A DNA stretch of 64,000 nucleotides from Homarus americanus (GCF_018991925.1 NW_024732238.1:7618623-7682622), one strand, 5' to 3'. Shown: positions 35,543 to 47,778, numbered from the stretch's first letter. Made by a program: numbers and translations. Notes: generated by a model not told the origin, from the sequence alone.

Positions 35543-36951
35543 ACCCTATATCCTCAACACACACACACACACACACCGTAAACCCATTAAATAAGCTGTG
35601 GATTTGCGTTCGTATTAACACCAAAAATGGAGACAAAACAATGAGTTATATTTTTTATTAACTCATTACCCAATAGCGAGTGAGTGAGTTAGCGAGTGCC
35701 TGAGTTAAGCTAATCCCTACAATATATAATCACACGTTGCGGGCACTAGTGAGGCAATTATATATAGACTGTAATTAAATAAAGTATTTGAGTCTTAACG
35801 TGATATACAACTGAAGGTCTTACGTGATATATAACTGATGATCTTAACGTGATATATACAGCATCACGTTATGTTTTACTCTTATAAGGCGCGTAGGTCC
35901 ACCCCCCCCCCCCAGACACTGACCTTTGGGGTGCCTGATCTTCAGTTGATGCATTGTTACTTCCGCTCAGGCCTATTATCTCACTTGTATACAGGAACTG
36001 AGGATAAGGGCGTGAAGGGGGGGGGTCTAGGTGGAACAGATTATAAGAAAGACAGGAAGGGTGGAATGGGAGGGAGAGTAAGACACGTGTGGGATGGTGT
36101 GGGGAAGGGAGAAGTAAAAGATACACGGAAGAGAGGTATTACATCAGTTAACACAGTGTCCACCCACAACCACTCCGGCAGACTGGCGGGCGGCGCACTG
36201 CTCTACACACACACACACACACGCACACACACGCCCACCCCACCAAGCAGCACTGCCAAGCGCGAGGGGGAGGGTGATAATGGTGGAGCTGGGGGTGGGA
36301 GTGGTTCAGAGGCGAGAGAGGGGTAAGGGGTTAGGGGGGCGCGTTAGAGAGCATGGAGCTGAGGGAGGGAGGGAGGGTAGTGGGCGGCGCTACCAATGCT
36401 GACAGGAATGGACGGCGGGAAGTGCAAGTCAAGGCTGAAAGGGAGGGAGAGAGAGGGAGGTGGGGGGGGTTCTACTACGACCTACGCAGTAAAGATCTCA
36501 CCGCCTGGAGTAAGTTATGAATAGATTATAGGTTAACTAAGTGAACCTCGGAAGATGTTGTTGGGTATGAAGGTGAAGGGGTGTGTGTGTAAGGTGGTGG
36601 AGGAGAATGAGGAAGTGTCAACAGAGCTGCGGCCACTACTACTACTACCACCACCGCTATATTATTGTGACGCCTCCCCACTCCCTCCGCGCGGGCACTC
36701 TAGCTTCTGTCACGCCCTGGCCGGCCCGCCCACCCTGCCCACCTTCCCCGCCCTACCTTACACCTGACGTCTCCTCCACCTACCTACCTACCCTACCTCA
36801 TAACTGGGTGCAACAGACAAGGCCACATATAATTCTCAATATTAGGGTCAACACATACACCTGACAACACCAATAATTAAGGCACCAGCACACGTAAAAA
36901 TATCAAGATCATTTTCGGGTGAAGTATACAGCAAGACATAGTAGTGTAGAC

Positions 36952-37035
36952 CGTACTCTGGCAAACACCACAACGTACTCTGGCAAACACCACGACGTAC
37001 TCTGGCAAACACCACAAAGTACTCTCGCAACACCA
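36952..37035. repeat. Tandem repeat, 22-bp unit, about 3.8 copies
   Basis: The unit CGTACTCTGGCAAACACCAC plus two bases is repeated three times nearly exactly and a fourth time with a deletion. Confidence 0.9.
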
Positions 37036-37272
37036 GCCTCCTACACACCCCACCTTGGTATAGGCTGTGTAATTTATACCGACACACTCCATATAGTGTT
37101 GGTGAAGTAATGTCCTTCCCCTACCCTCCCCAACCTAACTTAACTGTGTTTCCCCTTCGCATCCCAACCAGTGTGTTTACAGTCCTCGGGGTCACCTGGG
37201 TCGCGTTCATTACTCCCCGTTCTGTTCATGTTGAGTCTGCTCTTATAATGAAGGTATTTTGTTTTACTATGA

Positions 37273-37304
<32 letters not shown>

Positions 37305-37649
37305 CCCCAGCCAGAAATCGAAAAGAAAATACCCGATTTATTGTGATAATTTTAACACTGAACTCTACACCACACGACAGTAAGGTTACATATACAGAGT
37401 GAAGGTAGGTGACCTAGCTACGGGAACTAACAATAAGAAAATACGGCACCACAGGGGGGTCAAATTCAAGGTCAAAGGTCATACAATTTTATGCGCTTTC
37501 ACACGACTCAGCGTTTGTAAATATCGAGAAAAAACAATAAAAACACGAGGAATTAATTAAATACCAATGAACACTCACGTAAATTCCTGTCCCACGGATC
37601 AAGGCCATACCCCAGGAATCGACCGACCTTATACACACACACACACACT

Positions 37650-38612
37650 CCACCATTGGGATCAGCGTCAACAATTCTGCTCCCGACTATACCGCCCTTC
37701 AGGATTTATTGAACAGTCTCCAAAACTGGGCCACCAACAACCACGTCACCACCAACCATACCAAGACCATGGTTATGCACATCAACCTCTCCTCCGACAT
37801 TGTCCCACCCCCTTCCATTACTTTAGGTCCGAACACACTCCAGGTTGTAGATTACACTAAGCTCCTCGGCGTCACCATAGACAACAAACTAAATTGGAAA
37901 CCACAAGTCAGTGAAGCTGTCAAGTCCTCCAGCTTCCGACTCCACCTCCTCCGCCGACTCAAGTCCCTCGGAGTTCCTGCATCCGAGCTCCTCAGTGTTT
38001 ACTCAACATTCATACTTCCCAAGCTCACCTATGCCTCCCCCACCTGGTCTTCCTCCCTAAATGCCACACAACGTAAGCACCCAGAAAAAGTGCAAAAGAG
38101 GGCATACAAGATTATTCTCTCCCCTTCCTACTCCACATATCAAGAAGCGCTCAACACACTGACCCTTTCGACTCTCACTGACCATCACCACGACCTCATC
38201 TGCAAATTTGGTAAGAAGCTTCTACACCATCCTCGACACCGGATCCTACTACCACCTGAGATCCCTAGCCCGAGAACTGCTGTTCGACACAACAACCGCA
38301 TCCAGCCTATATGTGCACGAACTGATCGCTATAAGAACAGCCCAGTCCCAACCATTGTAAAAATTATCAATAACTTGTAATAAACCAGTGTATTCACTCC
38401 CAGTAAATCCTACTTCTTGAACAGTCACTAAGTTGAAATGCCCTGTAGTTTGAGCTTTTCCCCATCTAGTTATTATATATCTTATTTGTATCACTAATGT
38501 TACTTATATAATTATTTGTAAATCGAAACCCATTCCCCAATTATGTAACTGTATATTTTCAGCCTTCTGGCTGCTATGCTCTTTCAATAAACCGTTAATT
38601 ATTATTATTATT
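37650..38612 (+). mobile_element. 5'-truncated LINE, reverse transcriptase C-terminal part
   Basis: An open frame from about 37652 to a stop at 38380 (about 240 codons, no ATG at its head) reads as the C-terminal end of a non-LTR reverse transcriptase ORF2. Diagnostic stretches are KLLGVTIDNKLNWKPQVSEA, FILPKLTYASPTWSS and VQKRAYKIILSPSYSTYQEA, followed by a GKKLLHHPRHR and RTDRYKNSPVPTIV end. A short 3' UTR follows, with an AATAAA at about 38586 and an ATT microsatellite tail (38597-38611). The frame is intact, implying recent insertion. The element starts directly after one CA microsatellite and ends directly before another. The clade (CR1, Rex1 or Jockey-like) cannot be fixed from memory. 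Confidence 0.85.
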
Positions 38613-38636
38613 CACACACACACACACACACACACC
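38613..38636. repeat. (CA)n microsatellite after the LINE tail
   Basis: A CA run immediately follows the ATT tail of the LINE. A similar CA run (37632-37648) precedes the element. Confidence 0.9.
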
Positions 38637-38756
38637 ATAAAAATGGAATTACTATGTGATGGGAGCCAACACACCTGTGACGCTTGATCGAAAATGTTTG
38701 GGACTGGTGTTGGCAAGATGTTTATGTGTGATAGGAATCGTCACGGGCAACGAGTG

Positions 38757-38826
38757 TGATCACTTGAAGATTAGACACCCAGATTATTTCACCTGAAGGT
38801 TTACTAACCTAACCCCCCCCCCCCCC
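38757..38826. mobile_element. Palindromic repeat, left-half copy
   Basis: It reads GATCACTTGAAGATTAGACA, CCCAGATTATTTCACCTGAA, then TACTAACCTAA and a C homopolymer (38813-38826). The right arm is absent. Confidence 0.55.
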
Positions 38827-38899
38827 AGGGCTACATATAAAGGCTACATCACCCCTTTATGTAAACTTACTACTAAATGTACTATGGTTTTCATCAAGC

Positions 38900-39039
38900 T
38901 TGGGAATCACCTGGTAATTAAACACCCCAACCTTCCACAGGTGTACATATAACGGTAGGGTGTTTAATCATCAGGTGAAATATGCCAGGGTGTCTAAACA
39001 TATGAAATATACTGGGGTGTCTAATCTTCAGGTGATCCA
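38900..39039. mobile_element. Palindromic repeat, full copy
   Basis: The left part has GGGAATCACCTGG and TTAAACACCCC. The right part has GGTAGGGTGTTTAATCATCA, then GGTGAAATATGCCAGGGTGT, and ends TGGGGTGTCTAATCTTCAGG then TGATCC. This copy shows the right arm best. Confidence 0.65.
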
Positions 39040-40591
39040 AACCTAATAGCGTCCAGTAGTTAGGTAGTAACAGCGTCATTACGTACACAACCTGACACAC
39101 ACACACGAGACCAGGTGGTAACCGAGTAAAGTTTACCTGGAGTTGGCTGGAGGCGGTGCAGTGAGGTGGGAGAACACATCACTACTCTACCTGACTCAAA
39201 CCCAACTGCCTACAATGTTTACTCCTGTGTAGCCAACGCATACGAATAAAATGTCGTAGAAACTGCCGCGTAATTTCGCCGTGTGTGATGGTAGCAGGTG
39301 AAGACTTCGGGTGGGGGTTGGATGGAGACGAGGGTGGGGTAAATAACACAGATGGTATGAACAATAACCACGGTAAGATCCACGTCCAAGTAATCTGCAC
39401 ATAGTTAAAACGGTATAGTAACTACGTGAAATATTTTGAAAAACATTTTAGTCATGATTATAATTCAGCTGGCGGCGACACTACGACCTCAAGACGCCCG
39501 AGTGAGTGAGTGAGTGAGTGAACGAGGAGGAGGAGGTGGTTCAGGTGTCTTGGTCTGTCCAGAAATAAAACGCAATTGTGTGCATTCTGGCGATTTCTTC
39601 AATGTGTTTTTATATCAACTCGGAAATCTCCTCACAACAAAGCAGGGGAGGGGGAGGATCAGTGTTTTAAATACTGCTAGTTGACAACACCAGAACGCCG
39701 GAGGTTTCTGAAGACTCGAGTGATATGATCTGGGATGAAAATAAGTTCCCATTCATAAATTTCTATATCACTACCAGTATCAATAACGTATTCTCTGCTG
39801 AGGTTTACACTGGTCTACCCATTATCGAGTTTACAGCAAACGGCGATGGTAAGTTCTGTCTTCAATGGGTGAGATTTTCAGTAGCGTGAGTAACGTAAGC
39901 AAAAATGAAATACACATATATAGCTACCGTATCTTTTCCATTTCTATCAATATAATAAAAAACTGACTACGAGAAGACATGCTACCTTGCACACACTAAC
40001 TACGTTATGATATCGAGGCTTAGACTAGACTTGGTTTAGTGGTTCATCACCCACGATAGTGAGGTCACAACATGACACGTGTCCGATCCTTGCCCCCGTG
40101 AGTCAGATAACAAACGTCAAGGCTCATAACAAACACATTTGGCAACCTGTGTGTACTACGTCCGACTTTTTTCCATTCATGTTTGTAAACAAAATTCACC
40201 AGTGATTAAATTATTAGCTGTAAGAGCCAAGGTCGTCGTCTTCCACTTCCGTCCTCGGTTTTATAAGACAGATATACAGGAAACAGCATGTCATCTTACA
40301 ACAGCAGCAGCCAGCGTCCCTCACACAAGTGCCATGTGTAATGTCTGGGTGTAGTCAACGTTGTTTGGTCTGCTCCCACCTGTGACTCACCCAAGTCTTC
40401 ACAGCTTACATGAAAGGTTTTCTAAACCTGTTTAAGAACACACTGTAATAAATTCATATGTATATATTTCATGTAGATCCACAACGGAAATGTGGACAAG
40501 ATAAATCTCGATAAAACCACAGGAAAAGGGGAAGCGATGGAACACCTTCTTTCGTCTTTATTCAAGTTGCCTCTGAACATGTGGTTATGTA

Positions 40592-40598
<7 letters not shown>
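39040..40598. other. Region without a recognised gene
   Basis: It includes a GAGT repeat (about 39501-39520), an open stretch ending at a GATG|GTAAGT donor (39849) and a possible tRNA-derived relic near 40030. None is firmly a gene. Confidence 0.4.
40025..40100 (+). repeat. Possible tRNA-derived SINE relic
   Basis: TGGTTTAGTGG at 40032-40042 resembles an RNA polymerase III A box, and GTGTCCGATCC at 40079-40089 resembles a B box. The 47-base distance between them fits a tRNA. The acceptor stem does not pair, so it is not a functional tRNA. Confidence 0.3.

Positions 40599-40599
<1 letters not shown>

Positions 40600-40688
<89 letters not shown>
40600..40688. repeat. (AT)n followed by (GT)n compound microsatellite
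   Basis: About 35 AT units followed by nine GT units, with a short GTGT start before them. It is a likely cruciform or slippage site. Confidence 0.95.
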
Positions 40689-40689
<1 letters not shown>

Positions 40690-40699
40690 CACCACCCTT

Positions 40700-43600
40700 T
40701 TCCTCAAGAGACAAACACCCACAAGGTGACAGATTTAGTGGCAATTAGCGCCACTGGTTCCTGACAGTGTTATCTAAACGACATTAACACCATACACCTG
40801 GGGTGTGTCCCTTGTGTGTTAGAGATAAATAAATGGTAACAGGACAAACACGGCTTTAGCCGCCACGACGCAGGTGTGGGAGCGCCAGGAACCACACCAA
40901 CACAAGTGTCCAGCTACAGGTTGATATTTTTCTTAACAAAATGTAAATATTGCCTCAACAACACCATTTCCTCCCCCTCTCCTTTCTCACACTCCACCAA
41001 ACAATCAAAGTGAGAGACAGCTGGCACCTTATCAAGCCCTCCATACAGTCCATCAATACAGTACTGCAATCACCAGTGATGTCAACCAAAAGACTTTAGC
41101 AATGCGAAACTTAGGTGACGGACGATCCACACTCGGAGTGGAGAGCCAGGGTGCCACAAAAACAAGGACTACTGTATTCTGCCACAAGAAACGCACCAAC
41201 ACCAAAAGATGGTAACAGCCTCTGAGAATCTTAGGAAACGTGAGACGAGTATGAGAAGATCCGGGAGACCGCCAGGAATGCTGAGCGTCTACATCCAGCC
41301 GGTACGGGAGGGAGATAACAAGGGTGACCAACAATAGGTCACAGTTGCACTTAAGAGCCTGGTTGGCCGTACGCCCGACAGCAGTGCGCGAGCATAAACC
41401 TTGCAGGGGAGAAAAAGTCCCTCAGTGAGTCTGTCCCTTAGTTAATATTGGAGAGAGAGAACTCGTTCATAGTTGCCAAAGTTGTAAAAAATCTAGCATG
41501 TGAACCAACACCAACTTGTGGACAGGTGGTCACTAGTGTCAGTCACCACAAGACACAGCAACACCACCACGATACACACACACATAAAAGTATTATCAGT
41601 CCCACACAAACAAGATAAATATTACACAGATTACTGTAAACAACAAATCAGGCAGACAGACAGGTACAGATAGCACTAAGCACCATTATTACCAGGTAAA
41701 CAAGATCAGTGCCTATGTAGCACTGCCCACAACACACCACTATCAAGTGATGCACTCACACTAATTATGAAGCAATATAAATACATTACTAAACAAACTG
41801 TTGCTATAAACACTTGAGATACAAGTCACATAAACACAGTTGCTTAAATGTTGATCACAACGGCCCCAGAGAACAAGCGATGCTAAAAATCACCATCTTA
41901 ATAACAAGGTTTTGTTAAGCACCCGACTTTCCCCAAGGTCATTAAACTAATCTCCATCAGTGTTGACAAATGTCGCGCTGGACCAAACATACAATTACCT
42001 CCATCACCCAAACGTGTGACCAAATGTATGAATGGACCTTCACCGAGGCTAGTTATTACAGTAGTTGGCACATATTCCATACCACAAACCAACTACCACG
42101 TGTGTATGTGAGAGACAGAAGGGTAACAGGCATCCCCTAATACTAGCAGGGTACACAACCTTGAGTCTCTACTGTTTATACCCGGTCTTAGATAAGGTAG
42201 AGCCTCTGTGGGATAAAACAAAAGTGGAGGTACTCGTCAACCGAGCCAAGGAGTGGAGGCCGGGTGCGACGGGGACACACACTCATGCCTCAACCACGAC
42301 CACCACGCGGAATCAGCTGTTCAAGAGACAGTGCCTCACCCCATCCTGATACTACCACACCAGCTGCTGTTGCCCCATCTGCCAGGCTCCGATTACCTGC
42401 CTCTCCCATGGCGGTGTTGCCCCCTCCCCCTCACACAACCCCTACAGTAGTCCCCACACTCCCTCATCAACACTTAAAACAAAAAATCCCACACTACCCG
42501 CCTAGATCATGACCACTATCGTCCCTCCCACAGCTTCTACTTCCTACGCCCGCCCACCCACCCACCCGCCGCCGCTACCCACCTGATGAGTGACAGGTAA
42601 ACCTGTGTACGATTCAGACCCTTACACGACACTCGGCGGTGTTCAAGCTCCAGACGCACCCACCCACCCTCACGCTCGTCCGCCTCCCTCCCTCCCTCCC
42701 TGTCCCTGCTCAAGGATACCCAACACGCTGAGGCAGACTTGTGGGGGAACACTGACCCCGGCGTGTGTCCTCACCACCACCAACATGACCACACACACAC
42801 ACTTGAGTCAATACTAATTATACCTGTACCATTGTTTACATTCCAACGACTCCTCACCATGGCATTATGAGGATAAACAACAAAAACTATAATTAATTTG
42901 TTTAGACTACAGAAAATTACTGTCCATGTAAAGAAGATTCGTAGCATTTGACGTGTATGGAGGTCATTACAACAGCTTGGTATAGGAGGTAGTGTGGGAG
43001 AGCGAGAGGTAAGACGGGACCTCACGTTACGGCCTCTACCTCACTACACCCTCACAGCAGGTGTCCAAACGAGTGCTGTTGTTGTCTGGCCGACACCGGA
43101 CGAATATAAAGAGTTAAACAGGTATTTCCCACAACGTCTACAAGAACTAATTACCTGCACCCTCACCTGTAAAAATGATTAATTAATAAAAGTTCTTGTA
43201 AACATGTAAAAATTAAATTAATCTCCTTGTAAATAAAAATAAATATATTTTATATTAGGTAAAAAAAACACATACACACAGGTTACGTCCATGTGTGTAT
43301 GTATGTAGGTGACCAAGATGGTACAGTAAACGCCAGTAAAAAGACTGGGTTGAAAATTGATCTTGAACAGTTGGAAAGTTATGTAACGAGACGGGAAAAG
43401 TTAGCGGCCGGAAGGGGGAACGTTTCCACTCACGTGCCGTCAAGACAAACGTCCGTCCGTCAAGTGAGTCATCAGCATCCTTGTTAAATGAGGCAATCTG
43501 TAAACTACCAGTGAAAATGTTCCGTTGTTTGTAGTGCATAGGATAGGATACGATAGGTTAGGTTAGGTTAGGCAAGGTAAGGCTTAAAGACCCACCTGTA

Positions 43601-44060
43601 GAAGTAAGACCTCACCTACTGTAAACTGACTGACTGACTACACCACAAAGACCCATAACTGACTGACACACACACACACACACACTCTCTCTCTCTCTCT
43701 CTCTAACACCTGTGTCTTAAATCTGGTAGAGCATTACTGGCTCAACCCGACCACCAACACTTGCCAACTATGCAAATTCCACTCACATACGCAACAGTGC
43801 ATCGCTCGTCACGCAAAAAACTCCCCCAAAGATCCAGGCGAGAAGATTCACTACCCGATGATACACTTAAGTCAACAATCCCCTATTTAACACACTTACA
43901 CTTACGAACACCTCAGCCAAAGTGCCTCGTCTTGTTTACAAATACACGCACAAATACCAAGATGTATTTGCCACAGGTCTTATATATTTCTGAGGTGTAT
44001 TAACAGGATGGGTATAAATATGTATAGTCTCTCTGATATAATTTTGAGATTTTTAAAAGT
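40700..44060. other. Region without a recognised gene
   Basis: CA- and CT-rich short repeats (43668-43703) and a GC-rich patch at 42540-42720. A minus-strand donor-like CATCAG|GTGGGT lies at 42583/42582. No frame is convincing. Confidence 0.4.
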
Positions 44061-44067
44061 ATAGTGT

Positions 44068-44091
44068 TGGGGTGTTTAATCTTCAGGTAGA
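44068..44091. mobile_element. Palindromic repeat, solo terminal fragment
   Basis: TGGGGTGTTTAATCTTCAGG followed by TAG matches the right terminus of the family. Confidence 0.45.
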
Positions 44092-44317
44092 AGCACGAAT
44101 AAACAAGCAAACACGGACCTTGAAAAACACCATGCTAAATAAGAGGCACCTGTTCCCGCCCACCCACCCACCCACGCCCATAACTGTAACCCATTGTGAC
44201 TGAGTGAGAGATGCTAGTGTTGAACCCATCCCCTGCTACCATGAACTGCTGTCCGTAACAACCACGGGCTCCTCCCCCCCCACCATGAACTGCCACTCCT
44301 AACCTAAACTAACCTCC

Positions 44318-45030
44318 ATTTTTTTTGTAGAGAAAAGAGGGGATGAAAGAAGATTAGAGGTGGGGGAAGGAAGTTATAGTTCGGAAATTGAAGAAGTTTA
44401 GGAGGTAAGAGAGGGCTGGCTGGCCGCCTAGCTAAGCTAATAGTGTGTTAGGGTTGTGTCATGGGTTAGTTATTGTCTGTCGGGACAGGCACTAGACATC
44501 CTACCCTATCCCATACATGGGTGTTTTAAGGGCCTTATTTCATATTCCGCAGACCCTACTGGCGGATGTTGGTCTAGGGAGGTTGTCTATTGCCTGGCCG
44601 TGTAGATCGGGGATGGTAATGGACCTTTTGAGATTTGGTAACTTTTTGGGAACCATGTATGGTTGTTGTCGTTATCTGGTGGGAGTCTTTGAAGGAGTTC
44701 CTGCTCTGATCGTTCTATCTTTTGCCAGATTCTGCTGGCCAGGGTGTACAGCTGCTGGTTGATGGGTTTCATTCTCAGGTCTCTATGTATCTCGGCTGTG
44801 GTTCTGGTGAAGGGGTATCTTTTGCCTAAGACGAATCTTAGGGCTTCATTTTGAACCACCTGTAATTTTAATATTTGAGTGGTGCTCATAGTATAAAGAG
44901 GTATTGCTGGGTAAGTTAATATCGGTGTGATAAATGATGTCACCAGGCGGAGTTTTATTTTCTCGGGAAGCGCTTTAAAGCGGTATAGTTTTCTCAGCTC
45001 TCTTTTTGTTTTTTCCTTCCTGGTCCATTC
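44318..45030 (-). mobile_element. LINE fragment, reverse transcriptase C-terminus
   Basis: On the minus strand the frame ending at 44587 contains RELRKLYRFKALPEKIKLRL, then SFITPILTYPAIPLYT, KLQVVQNEALRFVLG and RTTAEIHRDLRMKPINQQLY. This is the C-terminal region of an ORF2 of Jockey/I-type non-LTR retrotransposons as I know them. The frame stops shortly after IYTARQ. Non-coding sequence then runs to a possible A tail (T run on plus at about 44318-44325). It differs from the element at 37.65 kb and looks older and truncated at its 5' end. Confidence 0.8.
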
Positions 45031-45285
45031 CAACACCATCTCGATACACCCACCACCACCCTCCCCTCTCTCACCACCAAATCTCCCATCCCATCCATCC
45101 CTGTCCCATGGCGGCCAACACCACATACACACACCAAGCCCTGAGACAATTAATCAGAGGGATGGATGGTGTGAAGGGCTAGCAATCCATAACAGAGATT
45201 ACACTTAAGAAGCAATGTGTTATACTGTACTAAAACAACATCTAAATACCAGTGACCTGAAGAACAGAAGCATAGATAATAATTA

Positions 45286-45289
<4 letters not shown>

Positions 45290-45321
<32 letters not shown>
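45290..45321. repeat. (GA)n microsatellite
   Basis: A perfect GA run of about 15 units. Confidence 0.95.
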
Positions 45322-45323
<2 letters not shown>

Positions 45324-45346
45324 ATTAGCCCTCTACATTGTTCAGA

Positions 45347-45430
45347 TTAGGTTAGGTTAGGTTAGGTTACGTTAATGTTATGTCAGGCCACGTCATGTTA
45401 GGTAAATGTTAGGGTGGTTAATCTTATAAA
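45347..45430. mobile_element. TTAGG block and degraded palindromic repeat
   Basis: Four TTAGG units (45347-45366) are followed by a degraded right-arm phrase GTTAGGGTGGTTAATCTTA (about 45408). The pairing matches the centre plus inner arm of the palindromic family. Confidence 0.4.
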
Positions 45431-45899
45431 TAAAACAAACGGTTAAATAAACAATATGAGGGGGGTAAACATTATATGATCATTTCTCTTTCAGTAGTAA
45501 AGTTTACAAGTCAACCAACAAACACCAGTATGGAGGGTAGGTTACAAGGTGGGTGGGTGGGTGTGTGTGTGTTGGGTGTGTGGCAGTGTAGGTGTGTGTT
45601 GTGAATGAAGGGACGAGTTGTGTTTAGCTGGGGAGGGAATAGATGAGGGAGGGGGTTATGAGAGGTGAGGGAGGGATGGGAGGTAATTTTTTTTTCATTT
45701 GCTCAGCTCACTCCTACATTGATCACACACACACACACCCCTAATGTACAGCGAACGTGGGAATGGTTCAATGTGATTCCGTATAACACACACCCCCTCT
45801 CACAAGCCCTTCCTTAATAAATAACGAAGGAAAAGTGCGGTGATGTGGGCATGGGGGATACCGGGTACGTAGCGAGAATGACGTAAGTGTGTGTACGGC

Positions 45900-45948
<49 letters not shown>

Positions 45949-46338
45949 GACTAAGATCCACTGAATATTGCCAACGCGCCCTAACCACACCCTGACAATC
46001 CTGGTTATCACGGGTACAGAAAAATCATAACAAATACATAAAACTACAGAAAATGAGAAACGAGACGCCATTCCTTAGTTTATAATGTTCCTCACACCTG
46101 AGAAACAATCACCTCATGGTCTTAACAACACCTGTACAACTATGCCGGACTTCATATACAACCCCAAAAATTTAAAGATAACTTTCTCATTATGTGTACA
46201 CTATATACCACTAGCAATCTACGGTCTCTCTCTCTCTCTCTCGGCGATCAAAATGTGGCGGACATGACTGTTGGCAGAGTGCGTGACACCAACCTCCACC
46301 AGCTATTATGACACGTGCATTTCCTCACACAACAGTTC
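45431..46338. other. Region without a recognised gene
   Basis: GT-rich sequence (45550-45600), a GA microsatellite (45904-45948) and a CT microsatellite (46225-46242). No gene was seen. Confidence 0.5.
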
Positions 46339-47035
46339 AGCAGCAGGGAGGTAGGGGTGGGGGGTAGGGTGGGGTCGGGGGGTAGGATGGGGGTGGGGTC
46401 TGGGGTAGGATGGGGTGGGGTCTAGGGGGTCTGGGGGGGTCTAGGATGGGGTCTGGGATGGGGTGGGGTCTAGGTAGGGTCTGGGGTAGGATGGGGTAGG
46501 GTCTGGGGTAGGATGGGGTGGGGTCTGGGGTAGGGATGGGGTGGGGTCTGGGGTAGGATGGGGTAGGGTCTGGGGTAGGATGGGGTGGGGAGGTGGGGTC
46601 TTGGGTAGGATGGGTGGGGTCTGGGGTAGGGATGGGGTGGGGTCTGGGGTAGGAGGGTCTGGGGTGATGGGTGGGGTCTAGGGTAGGGTCTGGGGTGGGA
46701 TGGGGGTGGGGTAGGATGGGATGGGGTGGGGTCTAGGGTGGGGTCTGGGGTAGGATGGTAGGGTCTGGGGTAGGATGGGGTGGGGTCTAGGGGTGGGGTC
46801 TTGGGGTAGGATGGGGTGGGGTCTGGGGTAGGATGGGGTGGGGTCTGGGGTAGGATGGGGTGGGGTCTGGATGGGGGTGGGGTCTGGGGTGGGGTCTGGG
46901 GGGTAGGATGGGGGTGGGGTCTGGGGTAGGATGGGATGGGGTGGGGTCTAGGTGGGGTCTAGGTAGGGTCTGGGGTGGGATGGGGGTCTGGGGGGATGGG
47001 GTGGGGGTCTAGGGGGTCTGGTAGATGGGGTGACA
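46339..47035. repeat. G-rich minisatellite (GGGGTAGGATGGGGTGGGGT)n
   Basis: About 700 bases of a unit near 22 bases (GGGGTAGGATGGGGTGGGGT plus CT) with truncated variants (GGGGTCTGGGGTAGG). Many GGGG runs per unit make it G-quadruplex prone. It lacks the CpG seen in the 19 kb array. Confidence 0.95.
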
Positions 47036-47384
47036 TGCAGCAACAACAAACGCTTCTGCCAGCTATATTTTCATCAGTTAAGAATGATAAAAAAAAAAAC
47101 CTGTTTTCAAATCTTAGTGATGAGTTCCTGTACCCGAGCACCATACAGCAGTTACAGGAGGTACAACACATGATCAGAAGCTTAATACGGGAGCCAGAGA
47201 GAACATTACATTACCCTTATATTATGGACAAGCGTATCAAGAGAGACTCTCTCTCTCTCTCTCTCTCTCTCTCGCAGCTAGTGAGATAAAACAATTCAAC
47301 ACAGGCGACCCTTTAACTATCCCTCCTCCCTCCCAGGTGAATATGATCTTTCCCCTACACAAGAAAAAAAATGACTAATGAAAG

Positions 47385-47533
47385 CTCACCTGAGGATTAA
47401 TTACGCCCCCCCCCCTTCACTTTATTTTTACCTGATGATTAACTTAACTACCTTAACCTAACGTCCTAAGCCGTCTCAGGTAGTTAGGTTATTTAATCAT
47501 CAGTTGAAATGAGGTGGGTAGGCTAATCTTCGG
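47385..47533. mobile_element. Palindromic repeat, full copy
   Basis: It reads CTCACCTGAGGATTAATTAC, then TTATTTTTACCTGATGATTA, then a CCTTAACCTAACG centre, then GTTATTTAATCATCAGTTGA and GGCTAATCTTCGGG. Confidence 0.6.
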
Positions 47534-47747
47534 GGGTGTGTGTGTGTGTAAACAAACCCAGTCCTACACGTACACACTTACCTACACCACCAGTACATGT
47601 CTTTACCATAACAAGAAGCTGGGGACACTTTTCACCTCATCTCCACAACCCCAAACATGACCACTCGGTAAATACGTGTCTCCTGTAATACCCGAGATAT
47701 AACCGCTCCGTTTTCTTTCACGTTACGAAGCACAGACTAAGGAGATG

Positions 47748-47778
<31 letters not shown>

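Noticed and set aside
46975..47289. Plus frame with MQQQQTLLPAIFSSVKNDKK and a Ser-Leu tail
   Set aside because: It begins inside the minisatellite and ends in a CT microsatellite. The middle part is of ordinary composition, but no acceptor or family supports it.
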